This document shows positions 15,953 to 24,931 of a stretch of DNA of 64,000 nucleotides, one piece after another. The translations under genes were made by a program, and so were the position numbers. Position 1 is the first letter of the stretch; each line of letters starts with the position of its first letter. Location: the NCBI GenBank assembly GCA_045130275.1, contig JBGUPL010000081.1:62001-126000 (forward strand). The letters are read 5' to 3'. Under the pieces are notes generated by a model, which ran no database searches, was not told where the DNA came from, and saw only the letters and a list, made by a program, of their open reading frames with translations. The DNA is from F23-D06 sp045130275. GTDB taxonomy: Bacteria > Bacteroidota > Bacteroidia > Bacteroidales > WCHB1-69.

Positions 15953-16864
15953 ATGGTTGACACCATCAATTTCGGTGCTTACAAGTGGCATCACATCACC
16001 AATCCGACAGTAGAAGATCTGGATTTTTTACGAGATAACTTCCATTTCCACCCTTTGGATATTGAGGACTGCTCCAGTTTTGTTCAACGTCCCAAAATAG
16101 ATATCTATGACGACTATTTTTTCCTTGTGCTCCATTTCCCATTGTTGGACCAGCGTACGAAGTTGGTGAGAACCGAAGAAACCAAGATTTTTTGGGGACA
16201 AGATTTCTTGATCACGGTTGGTAATTCGCATTATGTGGTTCAGGATTTGTTTAACTTGAAGAAAATCGACCCCGAACCCGAGGATGAGGACGAAATCAGT
16301 GGTACCTCTGATGCCATGCTTTACCATATCCTTTACCGCATGATGAAAGAGACGTTCCTCATCGTGGAGCGCCTCGGCACCGAAATAGATTTTATCAGTC
16401 GCGAATTGTTCAGCAGCAGGGCCGAAAAGATCATTGAACAGATTTCGATCATACGGAAAAACATCATCCAGATGAATACCATGTTCAAACCGCAACTTCG
16501 TCTTTTCAAAATGTTTGAGAGTGGCGAGGTGAAAGGGTTTGCCGACGATATGGAAGAATACTGGGGCAACATCTTGGACTTCTACCAGAAAATGTGGGAT
16601 ATGGTTGATGACTATGGCGAGTTGGTGGCCGGCCTGTCCAGCACGTTTGACTCGTTGCAGACCAATAAAACCAACGAGATTATGCGCATGCTGACGATTA
16701 TTTCCACCATTGTGCTGCCATTGACTTTTATATCAGGTCTTTACGGTATGAATGTGGGACTGCCGTTGGCAGAGTCCCCGTACGCGTTCTTGTTCGTGAT
16801 GGGCATCTGTTTCTTCATATCCGTTGTCCTGATATTCTTCTTTGTGAAAAAACGTTGGCTATAA
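15953..16864 (+). CDS. corA: CorA-family magnesium/divalent metal transporter
   Basis: The 303-residue protein has the acidic cytoplasmic N-terminal domain (WHHITNPTVEDLDFLRDNFHFHPLDIEDC), long stalk helices (about 120-240) and two C-terminal membrane helices with the pore motif GMN in SGLYGMNVGLPL (about residue 266). The chain ends in the basic KKRWL, as CorA proteins do. CorA forms a pentameric channel importing Mg2+ and, less selectively, Co2+ or Ni2+. The start is well fixed by a strong ribosome site. It is followed 42 bases later by a small aspartic protease gene, which may be co-transcribed. Confidence 0.93.
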   Translation: MVDTINFGAYKWHHITNPTVEDLDFLRDNFHFHPLDIEDCSSFVQRPKIDIYDDYFFLVLHFPLLDQRTKLVRTEETKIFWGQDFLITVGNSHYVVQDLFNLKKIDPEPEDEDEISGTSDAMLYHILYRMMKETFLIVERLGTEIDFISRELFSSRAEKIIEQISIIRKNIIQMNTMFKPQLRLFKMFESGEVKGFADDMEEYWGNILDFYQKMWDMVDDYGELVAGLSSTFDSLQTNKTNEIMRMLTIISTIVLPLTFISGLYGMNVGLPLAESPYAFLFVMGICFFISVVLIFFFVKKRWL

Positions 16865-16906
16865 ATAGTTTAGTAGTTAGAAGTTATCAGTTATCAGTTG
16901 GGGTCA

Positions 16907-17332
16907 ATGTATCAGTCTTCATTACGAATTTTGCAGTTAGAGGAAGGGGACTTCCACACGTCGTTGAACGGTTCTGTGGCGGGGCAAAAAATACGGATCA
17001 TTTTGGATACGGGCGCGTCGCACAGTTGCATTGACAAACAGTTTGTCAGTCAGTTGTTTCCAGACAGAGAAATGGAGAAAAACGAAGGGGTGAACGCGGG
17101 GATTGGCGGTGCCGATTTCGAGGTGCTGGTGACCGACCTTCCAGATTTTAAAATTGGCCATTACCACCAAAAAGTTTTGGAGAATGTGGCGGTGATCGAC
17201 TTCTCCCATATCAACACGGCTTACGAGGCACTTCACCTCAAACCCGTCCAAATGATTTTGGGTAATGACTTCTGTGTCAACCACAAAGCGATTATCGATT
17301 ATGGACAGAACAAACTTATTTTCCATCGATAA
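16907..17332 (+). CDS. Retropepsin-like aspartic protease (clan AA)
   Basis: The 141-residue protein has the catalytic motif ILDTGASHSCID at about residues 34-45 (DTGAS), preceded by a GQKIRI strand, and a second hydrophobic block with MILGNDFCVNHKAIIDYG, the pattern of single-domain retroviral-type proteases that work as dimers. There is no signal peptide, so it acts in the cytoplasm; the substrate is unknown. The ATG at 16907 is preferred to an in-frame TTG nine bases earlier. Words of the type AGTTATCAGTTATC fill the spacer upstream. It lies between corA and ruvC, 44 bases before ruvC, with no retroelement nearby. Confidence 0.8.
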   Translation: MYQSSLRILQLEEGDFHTSLNGSVAGQKIRIILDTGASHSCIDKQFVSQLFPDREMEKNEGVNAGIGGADFEVLVTDLPDFKIGHYHQKVLENVAVIDFSHINTAYEALHLKPVQMILGNDFCVNHKAIIDYGQNKLIFHR

Positions 17333-17376
17333 TGCCAAGAACCAGTCAAAGTCTAAAATTATAGTTATAGTCAAAA

Positions 17377-17940
17377 ATGGATGACACTTCGATTGAACGG
17401 AAAATTTTAGGGGTGGATCCTGGCACCAACATTATGGGTTATGCCCTCTTGAACACGAAACTTAACAAGTCGGAAGTGGAGGTGCTCAGCGTATTGAAGA
17501 TGACCAGGTTAGGTGATGCCTATGCCAAATTGAAATATATTTACGAGAAAATCAATGGTCTTATAGAACAGTATCATCCTGATATATTGGCGATTGAGGC
17601 ACCTTTTTACGGTAAGAATGTGCAGTCGATGCTGAAGTTGGGGCGGGCGCAGGGTGTTGTCATCGCCGCCTCACTGCATGCGGGCATGGAGGTGTACGAG
17701 TATTCCCCCCGAAAGATCAAGCAGTCGATCACGGGTAACGGCAACGCGTCCAAGGAGCAGGTTTCGGATATGCTCTGTCGGATGTATCCTATTTCACAAA
17801 GTGTTGAATATCTGGATGCTACGGATGCTTTGGCGGTGGCAGTCTGTCATTATCTGCAGCAGAAGGTGGTATTCGGGAAGTCCAAAACGGTCAATTGGAA
17901 GAGTTTCATTGAGCAGAATGCGGACAGAATCGTGAAATAG
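17377..17940 (+). CDS. ruvC: Holliday junction resolvase RuvC
   Basis: The 187-residue enzyme shows the four acidic metal sites: D in ILGVDPGTNIMGYA (about residue 14), E in LAIEAPFYGKN (about 75), and the final pair in LDATDALAVAVCH (about 148-151), plus KQSITGNGNASKEQV. RuvC cuts Holliday junctions symmetrically after RuvAB branch migration. ruvB is 45 kb away in the same window; ruvA was not seen. A TATCTTTG promoter for the next unit begins 14 bases after its stop. Confidence 0.95.
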   Translation: MDDTSIERKILGVDPGTNIMGYALLNTKLNKSEVEVLSVLKMTRLGDAYAKLKYIYEKINGLIEQYHPDILAIEAPFYGKNVQSMLKLGRAQGVVIAASLHAGMEVYEYSPRKIKQSITGNGNASKEQVSDMLCRMYPISQSVEYLDATDALAVAVCHYLQQKVVFGKSKTVNWKSFIEQNADRIVK

Positions 17941-17953
17941 CGGAAAAAAATCG

Positions 17954-17961
17954 TATCTTTG
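17954..17961 (+). promoter_or_regulatory. -7 promoter element for the tktN-lptG-GT-dxs-fucosidase unit
   Basis: TATCTTTG followed by CCGCATC lies 60 bases before the transketolase ATG; a run of seven A and TCG precede it, as at several other promoters here. Confidence 0.7.
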
Positions 17962-18021
17962 CCGCATCAATTAAATAAGATTGGTTAAATCGGACAATAA
18001 CAACGATAATAATATATCAAT

Positions 18022-18864
18022 ATGGAAATCAAAGAGTTACAGAATGTTGCAGCGCAAGTGCGCAGAGATATTATCCGCATGGTTCACAGTGCCAAGTCCG
18101 GCCATCCGGGTGGTTCATTGGGCTGTGCTGATTTTTTGACCGCCCTTTATTTCGACGTGATGGAAATTGATCCCGAGCACTTCACCCGTGAAGGTTATGG
18201 CGAAGATATGTTTTTCCTTTCCAACGGGCATATCAGTCCAGTGCTTTACAGTGTGATGGCACGTCGCGGCTATTTCCCTGTTTCGGAGCTGGCAACATTC
18301 CGCAAGTTGGGCACTCGCCTTCAGGGTCACCCCACCCCTGTCGAAGGTCTTCCCGGAATTCGCGTGGCTTCCGGTTCGCTGGGTCAGGGCCTTTCCGTCT
18401 CCATCGGAGCCGCATTGGCCAAGAAAGCCAACCAAGACAAACATCTGGTTTATACGCTCACTGGCGATGGTGAGTTGGAAGAGGGTCAGAATTGGGAAGC
18501 TATTATGTTTGCCGGTGCGAAACATGTTGATAATCTTATTGTTACGGTTGACTATAACAAGAAACAGATTGACGGCAGCACCGATTCGGTGATGAGTCTC
18601 GGCAACTTGCGCGCCAAATTCGAGGCATTCCAATGGATGGTCTTTGAAATGAATGGCAACGACATGAAGAGCTGCCTTCACACGATGAAATTGGCCAAGA
18701 CTTTGGCCGGTAACCAGAAGCCTATCGTCATCCTGATGAAAACTGAAATGGGCCAGGGTGTTGATTTCATGATGGGCACACATAAGTGGCATGGCACCCC
18801 TCCGAACGATGAACAAGCCGCCGCTGCCCTTGCGCAACTCCCTGAAACATTGGGAGATTACTAA
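18022..18864 (+). CDS. Transketolase, N-terminal (thiamine-diphosphate) subunit
   Basis: The 280-residue protein corresponds to the N-terminal half of transketolase: SAKSGHPGGSLGCADFLTALY (about 24-44), LSNGHISPVLYS, ASGSLGQGLSVSIGAALA, and the cofactor-binding block TGDGELEEGQNWEA (about 150-163). In split transketolases this subunit pairs with a separate C-terminal subunit to move two-carbon units in the pentose phosphate pathway. The next gene is a permease, so the C-terminal partner is not adjacent. dxs, 2.7 kb downstream, is a complete related enzyme and not the missing half. It ends 11 bases before lptG. Confidence 0.9.
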   Translation: MEIKELQNVAAQVRRDIIRMVHSAKSGHPGGSLGCADFLTALYFDVMEIDPEHFTREGYGEDMFFLSNGHISPVLYSVMARRGYFPVSELATFRKLGTRLQGHPTPVEGLPGIRVASGSLGQGLSVSIGAALAKKANQDKHLVYTLTGDGELEEGQNWEAIMFAGAKHVDNLIVTVDYNKKQIDGSTDSVMSLGNLRAKFEAFQWMVFEMNGNDMKSCLHTMKLAKTLAGNQKPIVILMKTEMGQGVDFMMGTHKWHGTPPNDEQAAAALAQLPETLGDY

Positions 18865-18875
18865 TACTTTCTCTT

Positions 18876-20345
18876 GTGAAAATCGTTAACAAATACCTCT
18901 GCAAGAACTTTCTCGGGCCCTTTTGCCTGACTTTCTTCGTGGCACTCTTTGTCCTGCTCATGCAATTCGTCTGGAAGTGGGTGGATGAACTTGTGGGCAA
19001 AGGTTTGGAGGTGTCTATTATGTTGAAACTCCTTTTCTATGCGGCCGTGTCACTCTGCTCCATGGCTTTCCCGCTGGCGGTGATGCTCGCATCGCTGATG
19101 ACTTTTGGCAATATGGGCGAGCGCTATGAAATTGTCGCCTTGAAATCCGCCGGAGTCTCCACCCGGAAAATGATGACCCCGCTCGCATTTCTTACCCTCT
19201 TGATTACAATCCTCTCTTTTTTCGTCTCCGACCAGATTATACCTCGTGCGTCCTTGAAACTGAGGATGTTACTTTATGATATCCAAGAACAAAAACCCGC
19301 ACTCAATATTGAAGAAGGCGTTTTCTACGATGGATTTGACAACTACTCCATTTTGGTGGGGAAGAAGATGCCCGATGGCGAAACGGTGAAGGAAATCTTG
19401 ATCTACGACCATTCGCGACGACAAGGCAATACCTCTGTGACGTATGCAGAATCAGGTACCATGAGTGTCACCCCAGACAAACACTACTTGATTTTCACCT
19501 TGAATAACGGCTCCTATTGGGACGAAACCTCCTCTATGGGGGTCGGTCGGAACAAGCGTACTCAGCTTCCGCTGATGCGCGCGACGTTCGACAAACAGTA
19601 CAAACGCTTCGACATGTCAGACTTTTCCATGAGCAAGGTGGATGCAGATCTTTTTGAAGGCCACTCTTCTTCCATGACCAACAGGCAGTTGAGTGTTCAG
19701 ATCGACAGTATGAAGAAGCAAATTCGGGAGATCGAAGACAATACGGTCAATCTTTTTTTCGGTAATTTGTACTATTACAACACTTATGTCCGCGCGAACG
19801 AGAAGTTCCGTACTCAGGATTCTTCCAGCACTTTGGATTTTGCCGCAATGCCTCCGCAATATCTCAGTACCATTTTGAACCATGCGGAGAACACGTCGCG
19901 CTCATTCATTTACTCCATGCAGTTCAACTATACCGATGCCTCTTACCGGACTTCCTACATGTGGTCATATCAGATTGAGCTTCAGCGCAAATATCGCCTT
20001 GCGGTGGCATGTTTGCTCTTCTTCTTTATCGGTGCTCCGTTGGGCTCCATCATTCGGAAAGGCGGCATCGCCATACCATTGGTGTTCACGGTTGTTTTCT
20101 TTGTCATATATTTCGCACTGTCCGTCATCGGAGAGAAAATTGCCAAGGGCAGTACCATGCCGGTCTGGTTTGGCACATGGATGTCATCGTTCATCCTGCT
20201 GCCGCTGTGTGTGTTTTTGACGTATCACGCCACCATGGACACTGCAGTGCTTTCCCCCGACACGTATGCCAAATGGATGGACAAAATCAAACATATAAAA
20301 CTATTTTCCAAAAAAAGACATGAAGATTCTGCAACTTTGTCATAA
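18876..20345 (+). CDS. LptF/LptG-family lipopolysaccharide export permease
   Basis: The 489-residue protein has helices near the N-terminus (about 10-35, 50-80, 100-120), a large periplasmic jellyroll-like region (about 130-380) and three helices at the C-terminus (about 385-465), the YjgP/YjgQ layout; NKYLCKNFLGPF and ALKSAGVSTRKMM are typical of the family. Together with the LptB ATPase it extracts LPS from the inner membrane. The start is GTG at 18876, the first in-frame codon after the transketolase stop. Its last 26 bases overlap the glycosyltransferase gene, so the two are translated together. Confidence 0.88.
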   Translation: MKIVNKYLCKNFLGPFCLTFFVALFVLLMQFVWKWVDELVGKGLEVSIMLKLLFYAAVSLCSMAFPLAVMLASLMTFGNMGERYEIVALKSAGVSTRKMMTPLAFLTLLITILSFFVSDQIIPRASLKLRMLLYDIQEQKPALNIEEGVFYDGFDNYSILVGKKMPDGETVKEILIYDHSRRQGNTSVTYAESGTMSVTPDKHYLIFTLNNGSYWDETSSMGVGRNKRTQLPLMRATFDKQYKRFDMSDFSMSKVDADLFEGHSSSMTNRQLSVQIDSMKKQIREIEDNTVNLFFGNLYYYNTYVRANEKFRTQDSSSTLDFAAMPPQYLSTILNHAENTSRSFIYSMQFNYTDASYRTSYMWSYQIELQRKYRLAVACLLFFFIGAPLGSIIRKGGIAIPLVFTVVFFVIYFALSVIGEKIAKGSTMPVWFGTWMSSFILLPLCVFLTYHATMDTAVLSPDTYAKWMDKIKHIKLFSKKRHEDSATLS

Positions 20346-21531
20346 AACGCCCTTGCCAGCCATAGACGGCGGCTGTATCGCCATCAACAACATCACTCAG
20401 AGTCTTTTGGACAGTGGAGTTGATGTGAAGGTGCTTGCCGTTGCCACTCCCAAACATCCATTTGTGGTGTCGGCTTTTTCAAGAGACTATTTGATAAAAA
20501 CGCGCTTCGAATCGGTGTATATTGATACTACCCCTCATAAAGTGGAGGCTATGAAGACTCTCTTCACGGGAAAGTCGTACCAAATCAGTCGCTTTTACCA
20601 CAAAAACATGGCTGCCAAGTTGACGGAAACGCTCCAAAAGGAAGTTTTCGACATCATCCATGTCGAATCCATTTACATGGCGCCTTACATTCCTCTGATC
20701 CGGAAATATTCGAAGGCCAAAATCCTGATTCGATTGCACAATATAGAGCATCAGATTTGGGAACGGCTGTCTGAAAATGAGCGTAATCCTGTCAGGAAAC
20801 TCGCATACCGTATCAACGCGCACCAGCTGAAACGAGTCGAGCGGAAGATTTTGCAAGAGGTGGATGGCTATATGCCGATTTCCGAGCCAGACTACCAGTA
20901 TTTCCATGAAACCGCCCCGGAAGTGCCTGGCACTGTGATACCTTTCGGTATTAACGTGGATAATTACGATATGGAGGATGATGACTATATCGCCACCGAC
21001 CATCCCGAACTTTTTCATCTTGGGAGTATGAACTGGTCGCCGAATGTAGAGGGTATCGAATGGTTTTTGGATGAGGTGTGGCCCGAGATTGTGGCCGTTC
21101 ATCCGGACCTGAATTTCACGTTGGCCGGCCACGATATTCCCGACAGCATCCGCAACCGTCACGACAAGAATGTGATTGTGCTTGGTTCCATTCCTAACGC
21201 CAACGAATTCATGATGGATTACGATATCATGGTGGTGCCCCTCTTGTCAGGAAGCGGCATCCGCATCAAGATTGTGGAGGCTATGGCACTAGGCCGAGTG
21301 GTAATTACCACATCCATTGGCGCTGAAGGTCTTGACGTTCAAGATGGAAAGCATTTGTTCATCGCCAACACCCCTGAAGAGTTTGTGGCTGTGATTAACA
21401 AGTGCGTTGCCATGCCCGACCTTTGCTCGATTATCAGCGAAAATGCGCAACACTACATTTCCGTACATCATAACAATGCGGTGATTGCCCAACAGATAAC
21501 TGATTTCTACCATCAGATTTCCGGAAAATAA
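20320..21531 (+). CDS. Group 1 (GT4-like) glycosyltransferase
   Basis: The 403-residue protein has the GT-B fold pattern: an N-terminal acceptor domain opening LQLCHKTPLPAIDGGCIAINN, and a C-terminal donor domain with LGSIPNANEFMMDYDIMVVPLLSGSGIRIKIVEAMALGRVVITT, where the E of KIVEAMA is the conserved nucleotide-sugar contact. It likely adds a sugar to a surface glycan or LPS; donor and acceptor are not readable. It overlaps lptG by 26 bases and dxs by one base (TAATG). The link with the LPS permease supports an envelope role. Confidence 0.87.
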   Translation: MKILQLCHKTPLPAIDGGCIAINNITQSLLDSGVDVKVLAVATPKHPFVVSAFSRDYLIKTRFESVYIDTTPHKVEAMKTLFTGKSYQISRFYHKNMAAKLTETLQKEVFDIIHVESIYMAPYIPLIRKYSKAKILIRLHNIEHQIWERLSENERNPVRKLAYRINAHQLKRVERKILQEVDGYMPISEPDYQYFHETAPEVPGTVIPFGINVDNYDMEDDDYIATDHPELFHLGSMNWSPNVEGIEWFLDEVWPEIVAVHPDLNFTLAGHDIPDSIRNRHDKNVIVLGSIPNANEFMMDYDIMVVPLLSGSGIRIKIVEAMALGRVVITTSIGAEGLDVQDGKHLFIANTPEEFVAVINKCVAMPDLCSIISENAQHYISVHHNNAVIAQQITDFYHQISGK

Positions 21532-23432
21532 TGAGCGAACTGCTGTCCCATATCCAATCCGTGGAGGATTTGCGGAAGTTATCCGTTTCAGAGCTTCCGC
21601 AACTCTGCGATGAGTTGCGTCAGTTTATCATCGAACAGACTGCCCAGCATCCCGGGCACCTCGGGTCCAGTTTGGGGGTTGTGGAGTTGACGGTAGCCAT
21701 TCACTATGTTTTCGACACTCCGAACGACAAATTGATTTGGGATGTAGGGCATCAGGCCTATTGTCACAAGATTTTGACAGGGCGCAAGGAACAATTCAGC
21801 ACTAACCGCTGCTACAAGGGTATCAGTGGATTTCCGCGCCGTGAGGAGAGTGAGTTCGACGCGTTCGGTACCGGCCACTCTTCCACGTCCATATCTGCAG
21901 CATTGGGAATGGCTGTGGCTGCCAAAATGGAAGGCAACACAACCCGCAACCATATCGCTGTCATCGGTGACGGTGCCATCGGAGGTGGCATGGCCTTCGA
22001 AGCTATGAACCAGGCACCATATCGCGATGTCAATATGTTGGTTATCCTCAACGACAACAAGATATCCATTGACAAGAGTACCGGCGCGATGAGCAAGTAC
22101 TTGCTCTCTATCACGGCCTCGCCTGCCTACAACCGCATGAAGAACCGAATGTGGAATTTTTTCACCTTCCGCACGAACCACCCAAACCGAGTTACCAACT
22201 TTTTCAGCAAGATGGGCAATTCCGTCAAAGGTTGGCTGTTCGGTGGCAGTAACTGGTTCCAAAGCCTCGGCTACCGTTATTTTGGTCCTGCTGACGGCCA
22301 CGATGTGGTTTATCTTGTGAAAACGCTCCAGGGACTCAAATCGTTGCCCGGGCTTAAACTTTTTCATGTCCTCACCGTGAAAGGTAAAGGATTGGAAGCC
22401 GCTGAGCAAAATCAGACTCAATACCATGCACCAGGAAAATTCAATCCTGACACAGGGGAGATTATTAAAGCCGAAGAAAAATCACAACCTCCTAAGTATC
22501 AAGATGTTTTTGGAAATACGATATTGGAGTTCGCCAGAAAAGACGAGAAGGTTGTCGGCATCACGCCTGCTATGGCGACGGGTTGCTCCCTCACTATCAT
22601 GGATGCCGTCTATCCGGAACGCGTTTTCGATGTGGGCATTGCTGAACAGCATGCTGTGACTTTCGCAGCTGGCTTGGCCACAGAGGGTTACATCCCGTTC
22701 TGCAATATCTACTCCTCGTTCCTGCAACGCGGTTACGATCAGGTGATCCATGATGTGGCGTTGCAGAAACTGCCCGTTGTCTTCTGCATTGACCGCGCAG
22801 GACTTGTAGGAGAAGACGGTGCAACTCATCAAGGAGCCTTCGATTTGGCATTTCTCCGCAGCATTCCCGACTTAATCATTTCGTCGCCGCGAAATGAGCA
22901 TGAGTTGCGAAACTTGATGTTTACTGCTTATCAAAACGCTAAAAAACAGGGACTTCCATTTGTGATACGTTATCCGCGTGGTCGTGGTGTTCTTGTCGAT
23001 TGGCATAACGATCCGCAGGAATTGCCTATCGGGAAAGGGGAAATGCTTCGTGAAGGCGAAAAGGTGCTTCTCCTGACGCTCGGTCCGTTAGCCAATGCCG
23101 TAGAGAATGTGCTGCAAAGGTTTGAAACGGAAGGCATCCGTGCCGCCCACTACGATGTCAGGTTCCTTAAACCACTGGATGAGAGGGTCTTGGAAAAATT
23201 CGCAACAGAATATTCGGTGTGGATTACCGTGGAAGACGGCACCGAAAAGGGAGGGTTGTTCTCAGAGATTTCCGAATACCTGTCCTGTAGAAACGTACGG
23301 CCGCATTTGTTGCATATAGCCCTGCCTGACCGTTTCATCTCCCACGGTGACATTCCGCACTTGTACAAGGAGGTAGGGTTTGACGAAGAAACGATCGAGA
23401 AAACGGTGCGTGAAGCGTGGAATTATAAATAG
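21531..23432 (+). CDS. dxs: 1-deoxy-D-xylulose-5-phosphate synthase
   Basis: The full-length 633-residue enzyme begins with the region including HPGHLGSSLGVVELTVAIHYVFD and KLIWDVGHQAYCHKILTGR, has the cofactor block VIGDGAIGGGMAFEAMN (about 141-157) and the central VGITPAMATGCSL and FDVGIAEQHAVTFAAGLA blocks with DRAGLVGEDGATHQGAFD. It condenses pyruvate and glyceraldehyde 3-phosphate to DXP, the first step of the MEP isoprenoid pathway that feeds UppS. It shares one base with the glycosyltransferase stop, and the fucosidase follows after 21 bases. Confidence 0.96.
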   Translation: MSELLSHIQSVEDLRKLSVSELPQLCDELRQFIIEQTAQHPGHLGSSLGVVELTVAIHYVFDTPNDKLIWDVGHQAYCHKILTGRKEQFSTNRCYKGISGFPRREESEFDAFGTGHSSTSISAALGMAVAAKMEGNTTRNHIAVIGDGAIGGGMAFEAMNQAPYRDVNMLVILNDNKISIDKSTGAMSKYLLSITASPAYNRMKNRMWNFFTFRTNHPNRVTNFFSKMGNSVKGWLFGGSNWFQSLGYRYFGPADGHDVVYLVKTLQGLKSLPGLKLFHVLTVKGKGLEAAEQNQTQYHAPGKFNPDTGEIIKAEEKSQPPKYQDVFGNTILEFARKDEKVVGITPAMATGCSLTIMDAVYPERVFDVGIAEQHAVTFAAGLATEGYIPFCNIYSSFLQRGYDQVIHDVALQKLPVVFCIDRAGLVGEDGATHQGAFDLAFLRSIPDLIISSPRNEHELRNLMFTAYQNAKKQGLPFVIRYPRGRGVLVDWHNDPQELPIGKGEMLREGEKVLLLTLGPLANAVENVLQRFETEGIRAAHYDVRFLKPLDERVLEKFATEYSVWITVEDGTEKGGLFSEISEYLSCRNVRPHLLHIALPDRFISHGDIPHLYKEVGFDEETIEKTVREAWNYK

Positions 23433-23453
23433 CAAAATAAAAAAAACGATATT

Positions 23454-24866
23454 ATGACATACAAAAAGTTGCTCCTTTTTCCGTTATTGTTTTGGACAAT
23501 TTGTTCATTCTCAACCTTATACGCGCAAAGCGAACAGCAGTTTGAGACCGACCCCGTTATCTTGAACCGCATTGACCAATGGCAGGATCTCAAGTTCGGT
23601 CTGATGATGCACTGGGGTATTTACGCCCAGTGGGGCGTGGTGGAGTCATGGTCTATCTGCAATGAGCCTTGGATTGATAGAAAAGGTGTCCCATATACTG
23701 ATTATAAAGCAGAATACCAGGCACTTAACAAAACATTCAATCCCACAAAATTTGATCCTGAATCCTGGGCAAAGTTGGCTAAAGACTGTGGGATGAAGTA
23801 TTTCGTGTTCACAACTAAGCACCACGATGGCTTCTGCATGTATAAAACGAAAGAGACCGACTATGCTATTACGGGCAAGGATTGTCCGTTTTCAAAGAAT
23901 CCCAAGGCCGATGTCACTGGCGAACTTGTGAAAGCATTCCGAAACCAAGGGCTTTGGACGGGTCTCTATTTCTCGAAGCCAGACTGGCACTGTCCTGATT
24001 ACTGGGCTCCGGAGTGGGCGACTCCAGACAGGAATGTCAATTACGATCCCGAAAAGCATCCCGACAGATGGGAGAAATATTGCGACTTTACCCGCAAACA
24101 GCTGCATGAACTTGCCAACAACTACGGCGATATCGATATTCTTTGGCTCGACGGCGGATGGGTGCGCCCCGAATGGAGTGTGGACGAGGAGACCCGTGAA
24201 TGGCTCGGCTGTCAGGGCTGGATCCAGGATATTGATATGAATCGCGTGGCTAAGGACGTGCGCGCCAACAATCCCGACCTCATCATCGTGGACCGTAGTG
24301 TCCACGGCAAGTATGAGAACTACCGCACCCCCGAACAACAGGTGCCTGACACGCTCCTGCCATACCCGTGGGAGACCTGTATGTCGATGGGTGATTCCTG
24401 GTCGTATGTGGCCACCGACAACTATAAATCCACTAACCGACTGATACACTTGTTGATAGATATCGTGGCTAAAGGCGGTAATTTCTTGCTGAACGTGGGT
24501 CCGTCGCCGGAAGGTACCCTGCCGCAAACCGCTGTTGAACGTCTGCAAGATATGGGCAAATGGTTGAATGTCAATGGGAAAGCGATTTATAACACTCGTC
24601 CGTGCTTGCCCTATTGTTGCGGTCAGGTACGCTTCACCCAAAGCAAGGAAGGACAACGTTATGCTCTGCTGTTAATCCCTGAAAGCGAAGCCGTTCCAAC
24701 TGCCTATACCTTCAAGGGCACCGAGAAACCGGTGAAGACAGGCGAGGCTGTCATTCTTGGCACTTCTGAGAAGGCCATCGTCTCCAAGAAAGGCAACGAA
24801 TACACTATCACTCTTCCCAAAGGTGTGCGCCAAAAGGCCAAGGATGCCGTGGTGGTTGTGCTATAG
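23454..24866 (+). CDS. Secreted alpha-L-fucosidase, GH29
   Basis: The 470-residue protein has a signal peptide (to TLYAQ, about residue 25) and a GH29 barrel: GLMMHWGIYAQWGV, KYFVFTTKHHDGFCMYKT, and DIDILWLDGGWV (about 234-245), where the aspartate of WLDGG is the family nucleophile. A short beta-sandwich follows (about 390-470). It releases L-fucose from host or plant glycans in the periplasm. It is the fifth gene after tktN, an odd partner for dxs, so it may also have a promoter of its own. The TAG stop is the first triplet of a half TAGAGACG repeat element. Confidence 0.92.
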   Translation: MTYKKLLLFPLLFWTICSFSTLYAQSEQQFETDPVILNRIDQWQDLKFGLMMHWGIYAQWGVVESWSICNEPWIDRKGVPYTDYKAEYQALNKTFNPTKFDPESWAKLAKDCGMKYFVFTTKHHDGFCMYKTKETDYAITGKDCPFSKNPKADVTGELVKAFRNQGLWTGLYFSKPDWHCPDYWAPEWATPDRNVNYDPEKHPDRWEKYCDFTRKQLHELANNYGDIDILWLDGGWVRPEWSVDEETREWLGCQGWIQDIDMNRVAKDVRANNPDLIIVDRSVHGKYENYRTPEQQVPDTLLPYPWETCMSMGDSWSYVATDNYKSTNRLIHLLIDIVAKGGNFLLNVGPSPEGTLPQTAVERLQDMGKWLNVNGKAIYNTRPCLPYCCGQVRFTQSKEGQRYALLLIPESEAVPTAYTFKGTEKPVKTGEAVILGTSEKAIVSKKGNEYTITLPKGVRQKAKDAVVVVL

Positions 24867-24931
24867 AGACGTAGGACGTAAGACTTGAGACTTGGGAATT
24901 GGGAATTAAATGAAACAGTAGCGAATAGACG

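Noticed and set aside
21531..23432. dxs as the missing transketolase C-terminal half
   Set aside because: It has the full set of Dxs blocks, including its own cofactor and pyrimidine domains, and the usual Dxs length.
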